Positions 7,478 to 16,381 of a stretch of DNA of 64,000 nucleotides are shown in pieces. The notes under the pieces were generated by a model, which saw only the letters and a list, made by a program, of their open reading frames with translations, was not told the origin of the DNA and ran no database searches. The stretch is from contig JAHCJP010000003.1 of the NCBI GenBank assembly GCA_026126205.1, positions 124,001 to 188,000 of the forward strand, given 5' to 3'. Origin of the DNA: Maricaulaceae bacterium. Its GTDB lineage: Bacteria; Pseudomonadota; Alphaproteobacteria; Caulobacterales; Maricaulaceae. The position numbers and the translations under genes were made by a program. Numbering within the stretch: position 1 is the first letter of the stretch; the number at the start of each line of letters is the position of its first letter.

Positions 7478-8884
7478 GTGAGCCGCCGCAAGGACGTACC
7501 CGCAGCCAACGCCCTGTGGGGCGGGCGCTTCGACGGCGGCCCTTCAGCCATCATGCAGGCCATCAACGTCTCGGTCGACACCGACCGGCGCCTGGCCGAA
7601 CAGGACATCGACGGCTCCGTCGCCCACGCCCGGATGCTGGCCGCCTGTGGAATCGTTGCAGCCGCCGACGCCGAGGTGATCGTCACCGGCCTTGAACAGG
7701 TGCGGGCAGAGGTGCGGGCCGCGGAGTTTCAATGGTCGCACGCGCTCGAAGACGTTCACATGAATATCGAGGCGCGGCTGAAAGAGCTGATCGGCGAACC
7801 CGCCGGACGCCTGCACACCGCGCGTTCGCGCAACGACCAGGTGGCGACGGATTTCCGCCTGTGGCTGCGCGAGGCCTGCGACCGCATCGACGGCCAGCTC
7901 GCCGCCTTTCAACGCGCGCTGGTCGAACAGGCGGACAGGCACGCCGAAACCGTCATGCCCGGCTTCACCCATCTGCAGACGGCGCAGCCGGTCAGCCTCG
8001 GCCATCACCTGCTCAGCTACGCCGAGGCGGCGCAGCGCGACCGCGGCCGTTTCGCCGATGCCCGCAAACGCCTGAACGAAAGCCCGCTGGGCGCGGCGGC
8101 GCTGGCCGGAACCGCGTTCCCCATCGACCGTGAAATGACGGCGAAGGCGCTGGGTTTCGACCGGCCGATGGCCAATTCGCTCGATGCCGTGTCGGCGCGC
8201 GACTTCGCGCTGGAGGTTCTGGCCGCCGCCGCGATCTGTTCGGTGAACCTGTCGCGTCTGGCCGAAGAGATCGTGCTGTGGACGTCGCGCCAGTTCCGTT
8301 TCGCGCAATTGTCAGACGCCTTCTCCACCGGCTCCTCGATCATGCCGCAGAAGCGCAACCCCGACGCCGCCGAGCTGGCGCGCGCCAAGCCGGGGCGCAT
8401 CGCCGGGGCGCTGCAATCGCTGCTGATCGTCATGAAGGGCCTTCCGCTCGCCTATTCCAAGGACATGCAGGAGGACAAGGCGATCACCTTTCAGGCGATC
8501 GACGATCTGGAACTGGCGCTGGCCGCCATGACCGGCATGGCCGCCGATCTCAGCTTCGACATCAAGACGATGGCGGCGGCGGCGGGCGAAGGCTATTCCG
8601 ACGCCACCGATCTCGCCGACTGGCTGGTGCGCGAACTGGGCAAGCCGTTCCGCGAGGCGCACCATGTCGCGGGCGCGATCGTGAAGGTGGCGGAAAAACA
8701 GGGCGTTCCGCTGTCCGCCCTGCCGCTGGAGACGATGCAGGCGGTGGAGCCGGGTATCGACGCGCGCGTGCATTCCGTGTTGAGTGCGCAGGCGTCGATG
8801 AACAGCCGGACCAGCTATGGCGGAACCGCGCCTGCGCGCGTCCGCGAACAGATCGCCCGGTGGCGCGAACGCCTGAAAGGATGA
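7478..8884 (+). CDS. argH: Argininosuccinate lyase
   Basis: A 468-residue enzyme cleaving argininosuccinate to arginine and fumarate, the last step of arginine synthesis. The fumarate-lyase signature [12 protein letters not shown] is near residue 285. ALWGGRFDG near the start and [15 protein letters not shown] near residue 110 are hallmark ArgH segments. The start is a GTG preceded by GCGAGG. The lipoprotein gene follows after 4 bases, so the two are probably co-transcribed. Confidence 0.96.
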   Translation: MSRRKDVPAANALWGGRFDGGPSAIMQAINVSVDTDRRLAEQDIDGSVAHARMLAACGIVAAADAEVIVTGLEQVRAEVRAAEFQWSHALEDVHMNIEARLKELIGEPAGRLHTARSRNDQVATDFRLWLREACDRIDGQLAAFQRALVEQADRHAETVMPGFTHLQTAQPVSLGHHLLSYAEAAQRDRGRFADARKRLNESPLGAAALAGTAFPIDREMTAKALGFDRPMANSLDAVSARDFALEVLAAAAICSVNLSRLAEEIVLWTSRQFRFAQLSDAFSTGSSIMPQKRNPDAAELARAKPGRIAGALQSLLIVMKGLPLAYSKDMQEDKAITFQAIDDLELALAAMTGMAADLSFDIKTMAAAAGEGYSDATDLADWLVRELGKPFREAHHVAGAIVKVAEKQGVPLSALPLETMQAVEPGIDARVHSVLSAQASMNSRTSYGGTAPARVREQIARWRERLKG

Positions 8885-8888
8885 CGCG

Positions 8889-9083
8889 ATGCGTGTGCTG
8901 TCCCTGCTTCTGATCCTCGCCGCCGCCGGCCTGCTTTCGGCGTGCGGCCTGCGCGGGTCCCTGGAGCGCCCGCCGCCCCTCTGGGGCGGCCCGCAGGCCG
9001 CGATCCCGGACAGCCAGGACGCCGAAGACGAAGACGAGGACGAGGACGACGACCTCTCCGTTTTCGAGGATTTCGACGACTGA
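8889..9083 (+). CDS. lptM: LptM-like small lipoprotein
   Basis: A 64-residue protein with a lipoprotein signal peptide; the lipobox LLSAC places the lipidated cysteine at residue 19, and it is followed by GLRGSLERPP, the LptM (YifL) hallmark. In E. coli LptM helps the LPS translocon LptD mature. In many Proteobacteria it lies between argH and lysA, which fits the upstream neighbour here. The C-terminus is an unusual run of D and E residues. lysA does not follow. Confidence 0.75.
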   Translation: MRVLSLLLILAAAGLLSACGLRGSLERPPPLWGGPQAAIPDSQDAEDEDEDEDDDLSVFEDFDD

Positions 9084-9142
9084 TGCGAGCGTGATGCACG
9101 CCCCCGCTCCCCCGGCGCTCCGTCCATGTTAACCTCGCCGCG

Positions 9143-11611
9143 ATGAAACGCACCGCCCTCGCCCTCGCCTGGTTGGCGCTGCTCTGGGAGCGCGCGGCCC
9201 CGGTGCTGTGGCCGCTGGCGCTCGCCGCCGGGGCCTACGCCGCCCTGGCGCTGTTCGGGCTATGGGAAGCCGCGGGAGACCCCTGGCGGGCGCTGGCCGC
9301 CCTCGGCATTCTCGGCGCCGGGGCCGGGTTCGCGTTCCGCACCGCGCGCCGGTTCCGCTGGCCGGGCTTCGAGGACGCCGCGCGGCGCGTGGAGGAAGAT
9401 TCCGGCCTTCGCGCCCGCCCGCACGAAGCACTGACCGACATCCCCGCCGCAGCCGGTCCCGCGGACACCCTGCTGTGGTCGGCGCACCGCGCGCGCATGG
9501 CGCAGCGGCTGAAGGACGCAGGGGCGCGGAGGCCGAAGGCGGCCTGGGCGATCGCTGATCGCTGGGGCCTGCGCGCAGGCCTCGTCATCCTTTTGGCGCT
9601 GGGGTGGGGCATGGCCGGCGAGCTGGCGCCGCTCCGGCTGGGCGCCGCCTTTGCGCCAGCGCCGATGATAACGGCGGAGCCCGCCCGTATCGACGCCTGG
9701 GTCGACCCGCCGGCCTACACCCGCCGCCCGCCGCTGTTCCTGCGCGACGGCCAGACCGAAGCCAGCGCGCCTGCGGGATCGGCCTTCGTCGTGCGCGTCG
9801 CGGGAACGCGGCGCGCCCCGGCGCTGGTCCTGCGCACGGCCGGCGGCGCGCAGGACGCGCAGGTCATCGCCATCGGCGACGGGGTGTGGGAGGCCCGCGC
9901 CACCGTGACGGACGATGCGACAGCGGAGCTGCGCTCCACGCGCCCCGGCGCTCTGTGGCGGCTGACCGCGATTCCGGACCGGCCGCCGGAAGTACGCCTG
10001 ACCGCCGCGCCGACAGCGCGCGCCAATGGCGAGCTGGTTCTGGAGTTCCGGGCCGAGGATGATTACGGCGTCGCCGCCCATGCGCTGGAGCTGCGCCCCG
10101 AAGCTGACGATGACGGCGCCTGGGAAGCAATCCGGTTCGAACCGTCCGGCGGCGCGGGCGAGGACGGCGCGGCGCGCGCGGTGATCGATGTCGCCCGCCA
10201 CCCGCTGTCCGGCCAGCGCGTGACGATCCGCATCGCCGCGACGGACGCGGCCGGCCAGACCGGCCGGTCGCCGTCCTTGGCCATTGCGATGCCGCAGCGT
10301 GTATTCCTGGACCCGCTGGCCCGCGCCGTCGCCGAACAGCGGCGCGCGGTGATCGCCGCCGGCGGCGATTGGGCGCCCTTACCGCCGCGGCCGGCGCTGG
10401 GACCGGGAGACGTGCCGCTGGAGCCTTTCTATCTTGATGAGCAGCCCGAACGCCGCATCGAACGCGCGCCCGAAGGCCTGCGCAGAGCGGCGCGGGCGCT
10501 GGACGCCGTCACCGACGCGCCAGAGGCGTTCTTCTCCGACCCCGTGGTCTATCTCGGGCTGCGGCGGGCGCTGCACCGTATCCGCCGCGCCGCGGGCCCC
10601 GAGACCCTGGATGTGCTGGACGAGGATTTGTGGCTGATCGCCCTGCGCGCCGAACTGGGCTCGCTCGCCGACGCCGAGGCCGCCCTGCGCGCCGCCGAAC
10701 GGGCGCTGGCCGAGGCGCTGGCGCGCGGCGCGGGCGAAACCGAAATGGCCCCGCTGTTCGAGGCCTATCGCGAGGCGATGCAGAACTATCTCGCCGCGCT
10801 GGCGCGCGAGGCGCTGGAGCAGGGCCGCTTCGCCGAAGGCGGGAACGGCGGCATGACACTGGATTCGCAGGCTATCCAGGCGCTGCTCGACGCCCTGCGC
10901 GAAGCCGCCGAACTGGGCGACACCGCCGGGGCGCGCCGCGCGCTGGCGGCGCTGACTGAGCTGCTGCGAAACATGCAGGTGCAGCTGGCGCTGGGCGCGG
11001 GCGGCGGTGAGGACGACCCCCTGGACGAGGCGATGCGCGAGGCGCTGGGCGACCTGGCCGGCATGATCGGCGAACAGCGCGAGCTTCAGGACCGCGCTTT
11101 TAATCTCGACCGCGACGAGAACGGGAATGGCGGCGAAAACGGCGGTCTGGCTGGCGAACAGGGCGATCTGGCCAGCCGTCTGGAGGCGCTGCGCGACCGC
11201 GTGGCGGGCGTGTCGCCGGACGCCGCCGAGGCGCTGGGCGGCGCCGGCGAACCGATGCGCGACGCCGAAGGCGCACTGAACCGCGGTGAGGGCCGCGCGG
11301 CGGTGGACGCCCAGGAGCGCGCCCTGCGCGCCCTGCGTGAAGGCGGCGAGACGCTGGCCCGCGAGATGATGGACCGCAGCCAGCGGCGCGAAGCCGGCGC
11401 CGCCGGGCAGGCGGGCGCTACGGATCCGCTCGGCCGGCCGACCGGCCGGGGCGGAGGCGGTTTCGGCGAGGATGTGCGCGTGCCTACCGAGATCGAGCGC
11501 CAGCGCGCCCGGACGATTCTGGAGGAATTGCGCCGCCGGGCCGCTGAACAGGGCCGCACCCGCGAGGAGCTGGACTATATCGACCGGCTGCTCGACCGTT
11601 TCTCGCGCTGA
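9143..11611 (+). CDS. TIGR02302/DUF4175 inner-membrane protein
   Basis: An 822-residue protein of the alphaproteobacterial TIGR02302 family, function unknown. Two hydrophobic segments lie in about residues 7-47 and another near 146-165, followed by a large periplasmic-type region with beta-rich (roughly 190-400) and then long helical, Ala/Glu/Arg-rich parts. The C-terminal third is rich in Gly, Asn and Glu. In related genomes it usually follows argH-lysA, as here except that lysA is missing. Its stop codon lies in a hairpin shared with the convergent DUF3426 gene. Confidence 0.8.
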   Translation: MKRTALALAWLALLWERAAPVLWPLALAAGAYAALALFGLWEAAGDPWRALAALGILGAGAGFAFRTARRFRWPGFEDAARRVEEDSGLRARPHEALTDIPAAAGPADTLLWSAHRARMAQRLKDAGARRPKAAWAIADRWGLRAGLVILLALGWGMAGELAPLRLGAAFAPAPMITAEPARIDAWVDPPAYTRRPPLFLRDGQTEASAPAGSAFVVRVAGTRRAPALVLRTAGGAQDAQVIAIGDGVWEARATVTDDATAELRSTRPGALWRLTAIPDRPPEVRLTAAPTARANGELVLEFRAEDDYGVAAHALELRPEADDDGAWEAIRFEPSGGAGEDGAARAVIDVARHPLSGQRVTIRIAATDAAGQTGRSPSLAIAMPQRVFLDPLARAVAEQRRAVIAAGGDWAPLPPRPALGPGDVPLEPFYLDEQPERRIERAPEGLRRAARALDAVTDAPEAFFSDPVVYLGLRRALHRIRRAAGPETLDVLDEDLWLIALRAELGSLADAEAALRAAERALAEALARGAGETEMAPLFEAYREAMQNYLAALAREALEQGRFAEGGNGGMTLDSQAIQALLDALREAAELGDTAGARRALAALTELLRNMQVQLALGAGGGEDDPLDEAMREALGDLAGMIGEQRELQDRAFNLDRDENGNGGENGGLAGEQGDLASRLEALRDRVAGVSPDAAEALGGAGEPMRDAEGALNRGEGRAAVDAQERALRALREGGETLAREMMDRSQRREAGAAGQAGATDPLGRPTGRGGGGFGEDVRVPTEIERQRARTILEELRRRAAEQGRTREELDYIDRLLDRFSR

Positions 11612-11625
11612 CCGGCGCGGTCAGC
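11607..11625. terminator. Hairpin across two convergent stop codons
   Basis: GCTGACCG, a GCG loop, then CGGTCAGC form a perfect 8-bp stem containing the stop codons of both convergent genes. There is no T-tract on either side, so it may end transcription inefficiently or protect 3' ends. Confidence 0.4.
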
Positions 11626-12283
11626 CCGCCGCTTCGGTGAAGGCGATCTCGGCCTCCACCGCCGCGCGCGGCGGATCGGTGACCACGGTGCGGAAGGCCC
11701 GCCGCCCGCCGGGGATCAGCGGCCCGCCTTCCAGCAGCACCGTCCATTCCAGCAGCGTCCGCCCCTCGGCGTCGAGCAGCGCGGCGCGCATCGGCGGCGC
11801 CGGGCGCAGGCGGCGATCGATATTGCGAACCTCGCCCTCGATGATCACGGCAGGAAGGCCGTCCTCTTCGCCACGGCTGACGATGAAACGATCTATGGCG
11901 ACGCCGCTGGCGTTCACCTCCAGCCCCGCTAGCGCATAGGCGCTGGCCGCGCGCGGCCAGGCCGTCACAACGTCGACGCGGAAGAAATACGCCGCCCCGA
12001 ACACCAGGGCCATGGCGATGGCCAGCGCCGTCCAGGCGCCACCCGCGGCGGTCACCGCAGCGCGGCGGCGCCGCGCTTCGGCGCGGGCGCGGAAAGCCTC
12101 GTGCGGTTTCTTGGGAGCCGTTGGCTCGGGCGCGGGTTCGATCACCGGCAGATCGGCCGTCGCCTCCGGCATCGCGCGCCATTCATGGCCGCAGGACGCG
12201 CAGCGCACCCGGCGTCCCTGGGGGCCGACAGCCTGCGGATCAGCGCGATAGCGCGTGGCGCAGTTCGGACAGCTCAGTATCAT
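11621..12283 (-). CDS. MJ0042 zinc-ribbon / DUF3426 membrane protein
   Basis: A 220-residue protein with an N-terminal zinc ribbon (C5-x-x-C8 and C28-x-x-C31), a proline/alanine-rich linker, one transmembrane helix at about 80-101, and a C-terminal DUF3426 domain probably on the periplasmic side. Its conserved position beside ftsEX in Alphaproteobacteria suggests an envelope role, but no activity is established. The start at 12283 puts the zinc ribbon at the N-terminus; its ATG overlaps the presumed ftsE ATG on the other strand within CATG. Confidence 0.8.
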   Translation of the reverse strand: MILSCPNCATRYRADPQAVGPQGRRVRCASCGHEWRAMPEATADLPVIEPAPEPTAPKKPHEAFRARAEARRRRAAVTAAGGAWTALAIAMALVFGAAYFFRVDVVTAWPRAASAYALAGLEVNASGVAIDRFIVSRGEEDGLPAVIIEGEVRNIDRRLRPAPPMRAALLDAEGRTLLEWTVLLEGGPLIPGGRRAFRTVVTDPPRAAVEAEIAFTEAAG

Positions 12284-13055
12284 GGCGGCCGACTCACTTG
12301 CCCTGACCGGCGCCGGAGGCCGAATCATTCAACCTCGCAGCATACCCCAAGACGCCGCGGAGCCGCAGACCGCCGCAGACGCGCCCGACGTGCGGTTTGA
12401 AGCCGTCGGGCTGCGCTATGCACGCGGGCCCGAGGTGCTTCGCGACATCAGCTTCGATCTACCGCGCGGGTCTTTCCAATTCCTCACCGGCCCGTCCGGC
12501 GCCGGCAAGACCAGCCTGCTGCGCCTGATCTATCTGGCCCAGCGGCCATCGCGCGGTCTGATCAGCCTGTTTGGCGAGGACACTTCCGGCCTGACCCGGG
12601 CGGCGCTGCCGCCGATCCGCCGCCGTATCGGGGTCGTTTTCCAGGACATGCGCCTGATGCCGCATCTCAGCGTGTTCGAGAACATCGCCCTGCCGCTGCG
12701 CGTGGCGGGCCGCAAGCGCCGTGAGTACGCCGACGATGTCGCCGAGCTGATCGCCTGGGTCGGTCTGGGCGACCGAATGCAGGCGCTGCCCGAAACCCTG
12801 TCCGGCGGCGAACAGCAGCGCGTCGCCATCGCCCGCGCCGTGGTCGGCCAGCCGGACATCCTGATCGCCGACGAACCGACCGGTAACGTCGATCCCGCCA
12901 TGGGCCGGCGGCTGCTGCGCCTGTTCGCGGAGCTGAACAAGCTGGGCGCCACGGTGCTGATCGCCACCCACGATCTGAGCCTGGTCCGCTCGCTTGACGT
13001 TCCGGTTATGACGCTGGCCGCCGGCAAGCTGACGGTGCGGGAGCCGCGGGGATGA
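12282..13055 (+). CDS. ftsE: Cell-division ATP-binding protein FtsE
   Basis: A 257-residue ABC ATPase: Walker A GPSGAGKT at 70-77, Q-loop VVFQDMRLMP near 117, signature LSGGEQQRVAIARA near 172, Walker B LIADEPTGN near 197. With FtsX it forms an ABC complex at the division septum that activates peptidoglycan hydrolases through periplasmic partners. About 35 residues precede the usual FtsE start, and there is no clear ribosome site before the ATG at 12282. A GTG near 12390 just before RFEAVGLRY is an alternative. The stop overlaps ftsX. Confidence 0.9.
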   Translation: MAADSLALTGAGGRIIQPRSIPQDAAEPQTAADAPDVRFEAVGLRYARGPEVLRDISFDLPRGSFQFLTGPSGAGKTSLLRLIYLAQRPSRGLISLFGEDTSGLTRAALPPIRRRIGVVFQDMRLMPHLSVFENIALPLRVAGRKRREYADDVAELIAWVGLGDRMQALPETLSGGEQQRVAIARAVVGQPDILIADEPTGNVDPAMGRRLLRLFAELNKLGATVLIATHDLSLVRSLDVPVMTLAAGKLTVREPRG

Positions 13056-13966
13056 ACGAAGCCGCCACCCGCCCTGCGCCGCCACCGGGACCGCCGGCGC
13101 CCTTGCTGCCGCCGGATTCGGGGCGAGACCGGCCGCTGTTCGCGGTGGCGGCGATCCTGGTGTTCCTGGCCTGTCTCGCTGCGTTGGGCGCGCGCGGCGC
13201 CTGGCGCGTCTCCGACGCCTGGACGGCGGACCTTCGCGGCGCGATGACCGTGCAGGTGCGGCCGCAGGAGGGGCGCGACCCCGACGCCGACGCCGCCGAG
13301 GCCGCGCGCATAGCGCAAACTCTGCCAGAAGTCGCCTCGGCAGAGGCGCGCAGCCGCGAGGAGGCGGAGGCGCTGTTGCGTCCCTGGCTTGGCGCGGCGG
13401 GCCTGCCCGACGACCTGCCCGCCCCGCGCATCGTCGACGTGCGCCTGCGGTCTGGCGCCGGGCCGCCGGCTGCGGCGCTGGCCGCGGCCCTGGAAGAGAC
13501 CGGGATCAGCGCCGCCGTTGATGACCATGCCCGCTGGGCCGAGGCGCTGGACCGGGCGGCGCGCACGGCGCGGCTGCTGGCGTTGGCGCTGCTGGCGGTG
13601 ATAGCTGTCGCAGCGGCGGCGGCGATCGCGTTCGCGGCGCGGGCCAGCCTGGCCGCACGGCTGGGGGTCGCGGAAACCCTGCACCTTTCCGGCGCCGATG
13701 ACAGCTATATCGCCGCGCTGTTCCAACGCCGGTTCTTCTTCCTGGGCGTCAAAGCTGGAATCGCCGGCGCTTTTTTCGCGGCCGCCGCGGCGCTTCTGGT
13801 AGCTGTCGGCGGCGCGGCGCCGGCAGGCGCGGAAGACTATCTGCCCGACTGGGCCTCGCACCCCGTCGATCTGGTCTTGCTGCTGGCGGCGCCGCTGCTG
13901 GCGGGTATTATTTCGGCCTTGTCGGCGCGGCTTGCGGTCAGCGCCGATTTGCGCCGGCGCTGGTGA
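13052..13966 (+). CDS. ftsX: Cell-division protein FtsX
   Basis: A 304-residue ABC permease-like protein: proline-rich cytoplasmic N-terminus, first membrane helix at about 29-48, a periplasmic loop to about 165, then three more helices near 170-195, 225-250 and 270-290. This is the four-helix FtsX layout. It transmits FtsE ATPase cycles across the membrane to cell-wall hydrolase activators. The start overlaps ftsE by ATGA, and a YdcF-family gene follows within 5 bases. Confidence 0.88.
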   Translation: MNEAATRPAPPPGPPAPLLPPDSGRDRPLFAVAAILVFLACLAALGARGAWRVSDAWTADLRGAMTVQVRPQEGRDPDADAAEAARIAQTLPEVASAEARSREEAEALLRPWLGAAGLPDDLPAPRIVDVRLRSGAGPPAAALAAALEETGISAAVDDHARWAEALDRAARTARLLALALLAVIAVAAAAAIAFAARASLAARLGVAETLHLSGADDSYIAALFQRRFFFLGVKAGIAGAFFAAAAALLVAVGGAAPAGAEDYLPDWASHPVDLVLLLAAPLLAGIISALSARLAVSADLRRRW

Positions 13967-13970
13967 GGAC

Positions 13971-14594
13971 ATGGCTGACAAGGCTTCCGGAAACAAGCGG
14001 CGGGGCCCGGGCCTGCTGAAAACCGCGCAGGTCGTCGCGTTCCTGTTGGTCACAGCCGCCGTGCTGGGCTTTTCCGCTTATGCCGGCCGGGTTCTGAGCT
14101 ATGCCGAAACCGGCGAAAGCGCCGACGCAGTGATCGCGCTGACCGGCGGCGAGGGCCGCCTGGGCGCCGCCGCGGCGTTGCTGGCCGATGGACGCGGCGA
14201 ACGGCTTCTGATCAGCGGCGTCCACCCGTCCGTCCGGCTGGACGAACTGCGCGCCGCCACAGGCGCCAGCGCCGCCCTGTTCGAATGCTGTGTCGACCTG
14301 GGGCGGGAGGCGGCCGACACCATCGGCAACGCGCTGGAAACGGCGGAGTGGGCGCGCGCCAACGGATATTCCCGCTTGCTTGTCGTCACGTCCGACTATC
14401 ATCTGCCACGCAGCCTGCTGGAGCTGAAAGCGGCCATGCCCGACGCCGAGCTGATCCCCTATCCCGTGCGCACGCCGCGCCCCTGGAGCGATCTGCGCGC
14501 CGCGCGGCGCTGGGCGCAGGAATATCCCAAATACGTCGCTGTGCTGGCCCGCAGCGCCTTTGCGGCAAGCGGCCGGGAAACCCGCGAGGCGTGA
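13971..14594 (+). CDS. YdcF/DUF218-family membrane protein
   Basis: A 207-residue protein with one N-terminal membrane helix (about 17-40) and a DUF218 domain: ADAVIALTGGEGRL, then ISGVHPS, and VTSDYHLPRS near residue 145. Relatives (SanA, ElyC, YdcF) affect envelope integrity, with an unresolved enzymatic role. TGAGGAC directly before the ATG supports this start over one inside ftsX. The gene overlaps the acyltransferase by one base (TGATG), so ftsEX-ydcF-acyltransferase look like one transcription unit. Confidence 0.8.
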   Translation: MADKASGNKRRGPGLLKTAQVVAFLLVTAAVLGFSAYAGRVLSYAETGESADAVIALTGGEGRLGAAAALLADGRGERLLISGVHPSVRLDELRAATGASAALFECCVDLGREAADTIGNALETAEWARANGYSRLLVVTSDYHLPRSLLELKAAMPDAELIPYPVRTPRPWSDLRAARRWAQEYPKYVAVLARSAFAASGRETREA

Positions 14595-15325
14595 TGACCG
14601 CTATCTACGCCCTGCGCTCGATGATTTTCATGGTCTGGATGTACGGCCTGATGGTGGTGGTCGGGATCATCGCCATCCCCTTCCTGATTGGCCCGCGCAG
14701 CTGGGTGCGCGGTCTGTACCGGGTCTGGCTGGCGCTGGTGTTCGGCGGTCTCGCCCTGATCTGCGGGACACGCTACCGCGTCGAGGGGCTTGAGAACCTG
14801 CCCGACGGCGGGGCGCTGATCGCTTCGCGCCATCAGAGCATGATGGAGACCCAGGCTTTCTGGCGCATCCTGCCGGACCCGGCGATCATCCTGAAGCAGG
14901 AGCTGACGTCGCTGCCCTTCTTCGGCTGGGTGGCGATGAAGCTGGGCAATATCAAGGTCGACCGCGGCGCCGGTTCGAAAGCGCTGCGCAAGATGCTGGC
15001 CGATGCGCGCGACCGCGCCGCGCAAGGCCGCCAGGTGCTGATTTTCCCGGAAGGCACGCGCATTCCGCCTGGCCAGCATGCAGATTACAAGCCTGGCGTG
15101 GCTGGCCTGTACAGGGAGATGGGCGTGCCTTGCGTGCCGGTGGCGCTGAACACCGGCCTTTACTGGGCGCCGAAAGGGATCATGCGCCGTCCGGGTTGCG
15201 CGACCATCCAATTCCTGCCACCGATACCGCCCGGATTGCCGAGGGACGTGTTCATGTCCGAGCTAAAATCGCGCATAGACGCCGCGTCCGACGCGTTGCT
15301 GCCCGAAACCCTGAGACCCCGCTGA
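14594..15325 (+). CDS. plsC: 1-acyl-sn-glycerol-3-phosphate acyltransferase
   Basis: A 243-residue PlsC-like enzyme that adds the second fatty acid to lysophosphatidic acid at the inner membrane. Two hydrophobic stretches fill about residues 8-60. The acyltransferase motifs are RHQSMMET near residue 79 (an HX4E form instead of the usual HX4D, common in alphaproteobacterial members) and FPEGTR near 150. The ATG at 14594 overlaps the previous stop by one base; the longer frame lies inside ydcF. Another glycerolipid acyltransferase function cannot be excluded. Confidence 0.85.
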   Translation: MTAIYALRSMIFMVWMYGLMVVVGIIAIPFLIGPRSWVRGLYRVWLALVFGGLALICGTRYRVEGLENLPDGGALIASRHQSMMETQAFWRILPDPAIILKQELTSLPFFGWVAMKLGNIKVDRGAGSKALRKMLADARDRAAQGRQVLIFPEGTRIPPGQHADYKPGVAGLYREMGVPCVPVALNTGLYWAPKGIMRRPGCATIQFLPPIPPGLPRDVFMSELKSRIDAASDALLPETLRPR

Positions 15326-15326
15326 C

Positions 15327-16373
15327 ATGGCGCAGACATCCCGCAGACAGGGGCCGCGCTGGCGGCTGATCGGCGCCGTCGCCGTCGTAGCGGCGGCTTT
15401 CGTTGGCTATACGGCCTACTGGCTCTACGCCAAGGAACAGATCAAGGCCTCCGTCGCCGTCTGGGCCGAAGCCCAGCGCGCTGAAGGCTATGAGATCAGT
15501 TATGATCGCATGCGCGTCACCGGCTTCCCCTACCGGTTCGAGGTGCGGATGACCAATCCGTCCGTTCGCGCCCTCGCCGGCGAGATGTGGAGCGCGCGCC
15601 TGAACGGCGAGCTGGCCGCCAACGCCCTGCCTTATGATTTCGGTCACTGGATACTCGCCATCGATGGTCCGCTGACGCTGGAGCGCGACGCGCCCGAGCG
15701 GTGCGCCCTGCGCGTGGAGATGACCTCGGCGCGGCTCAGCTTCGCGGCGGGCCAAGGCGGCGTCACCGAGCGCCTGGGCGCCGAACTGGACGGCCTGCGC
15801 GTCTTCACCCTTGATGGCCCAGCCCCGTTGGTGCGCGCCATGGACAGCCTGCGCCTGGCCATGCGGATGGAAGAAGATGACCGCCTGCACGCCCGCATCC
15901 AGGTGACCGGCCTGCAGGCGAACGAGGAATCCGCCGACCCGCGTCTGGCTGGTGCTTTCGGGCTGAATACCCAGCTGCTGCGTCTGGACGCCACGGTGTC
16001 GCGCTGGTCGCTGATCGCCGGCGGCGCGCCGGTTTCAGCCTGGTCTGAGGCCGGAGGGCGTCTGGCCATCACGGAATCACGGCTGGAATGGGGACCGGCG
16101 CGGATGGACGCCAGCGGCGATCTCGGTCTGGACGCGCAACTGCGCCCGGAAGGCCGGCTCAGTCTCGCCCTGTTCGATCCCGAGGCTTTCGCCTCGGCGC
16201 TGATCGCCGGTGGTTTCGTGGCGCCGGAGAACCAGGACGCTCTAAGGTTGGCGGCCGTACTGGCTCCGCGCGGCGAGGATGGCGTGGCGATGCCGTTGCG
16301 GCTGCGTGACGGGGGCGTGTTTCTGGGTCCGGTGCGTCTGGGCTCCACCGGCGTCGCCGGCGGCCAGCGATAA
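15327..16373 (+). CDS. DUF2125-domain protein
   Basis: A 348-residue protein with an N-terminal signal anchor (about 12-32) and a DUF2125 body typical of Alphaproteobacteria; the segment EISYDRMRVTGFPYRFEV is characteristic. The repeated beta-strand pattern recalls AsmA-like or lipid-transfer proteins, but no function is established. It starts one base after the acyltransferase and ends convergent with hisC, 8 bases away. Confidence 0.8.
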   Translation: MAQTSRRQGPRWRLIGAVAVVAAAFVGYTAYWLYAKEQIKASVAVWAEAQRAEGYEISYDRMRVTGFPYRFEVRMTNPSVRALAGEMWSARLNGELAANALPYDFGHWILAIDGPLTLERDAPERCALRVEMTSARLSFAAGQGGVTERLGAELDGLRVFTLDGPAPLVRAMDSLRLAMRMEEDDRLHARIQVTGLQANEESADPRLAGAFGLNTQLLRLDATVSRWSLIAGGAPVSAWSEAGGRLAITESRLEWGPARMDASGDLGLDAQLRPEGRLSLALFDPEAFASALIAGGFVAPENQDALRLAAVLAPRGEDGVAMPLRLRDGGVFLGPVRLGSTGVAGGQR

Positions 16374-16381
16374 GGTTTGAC

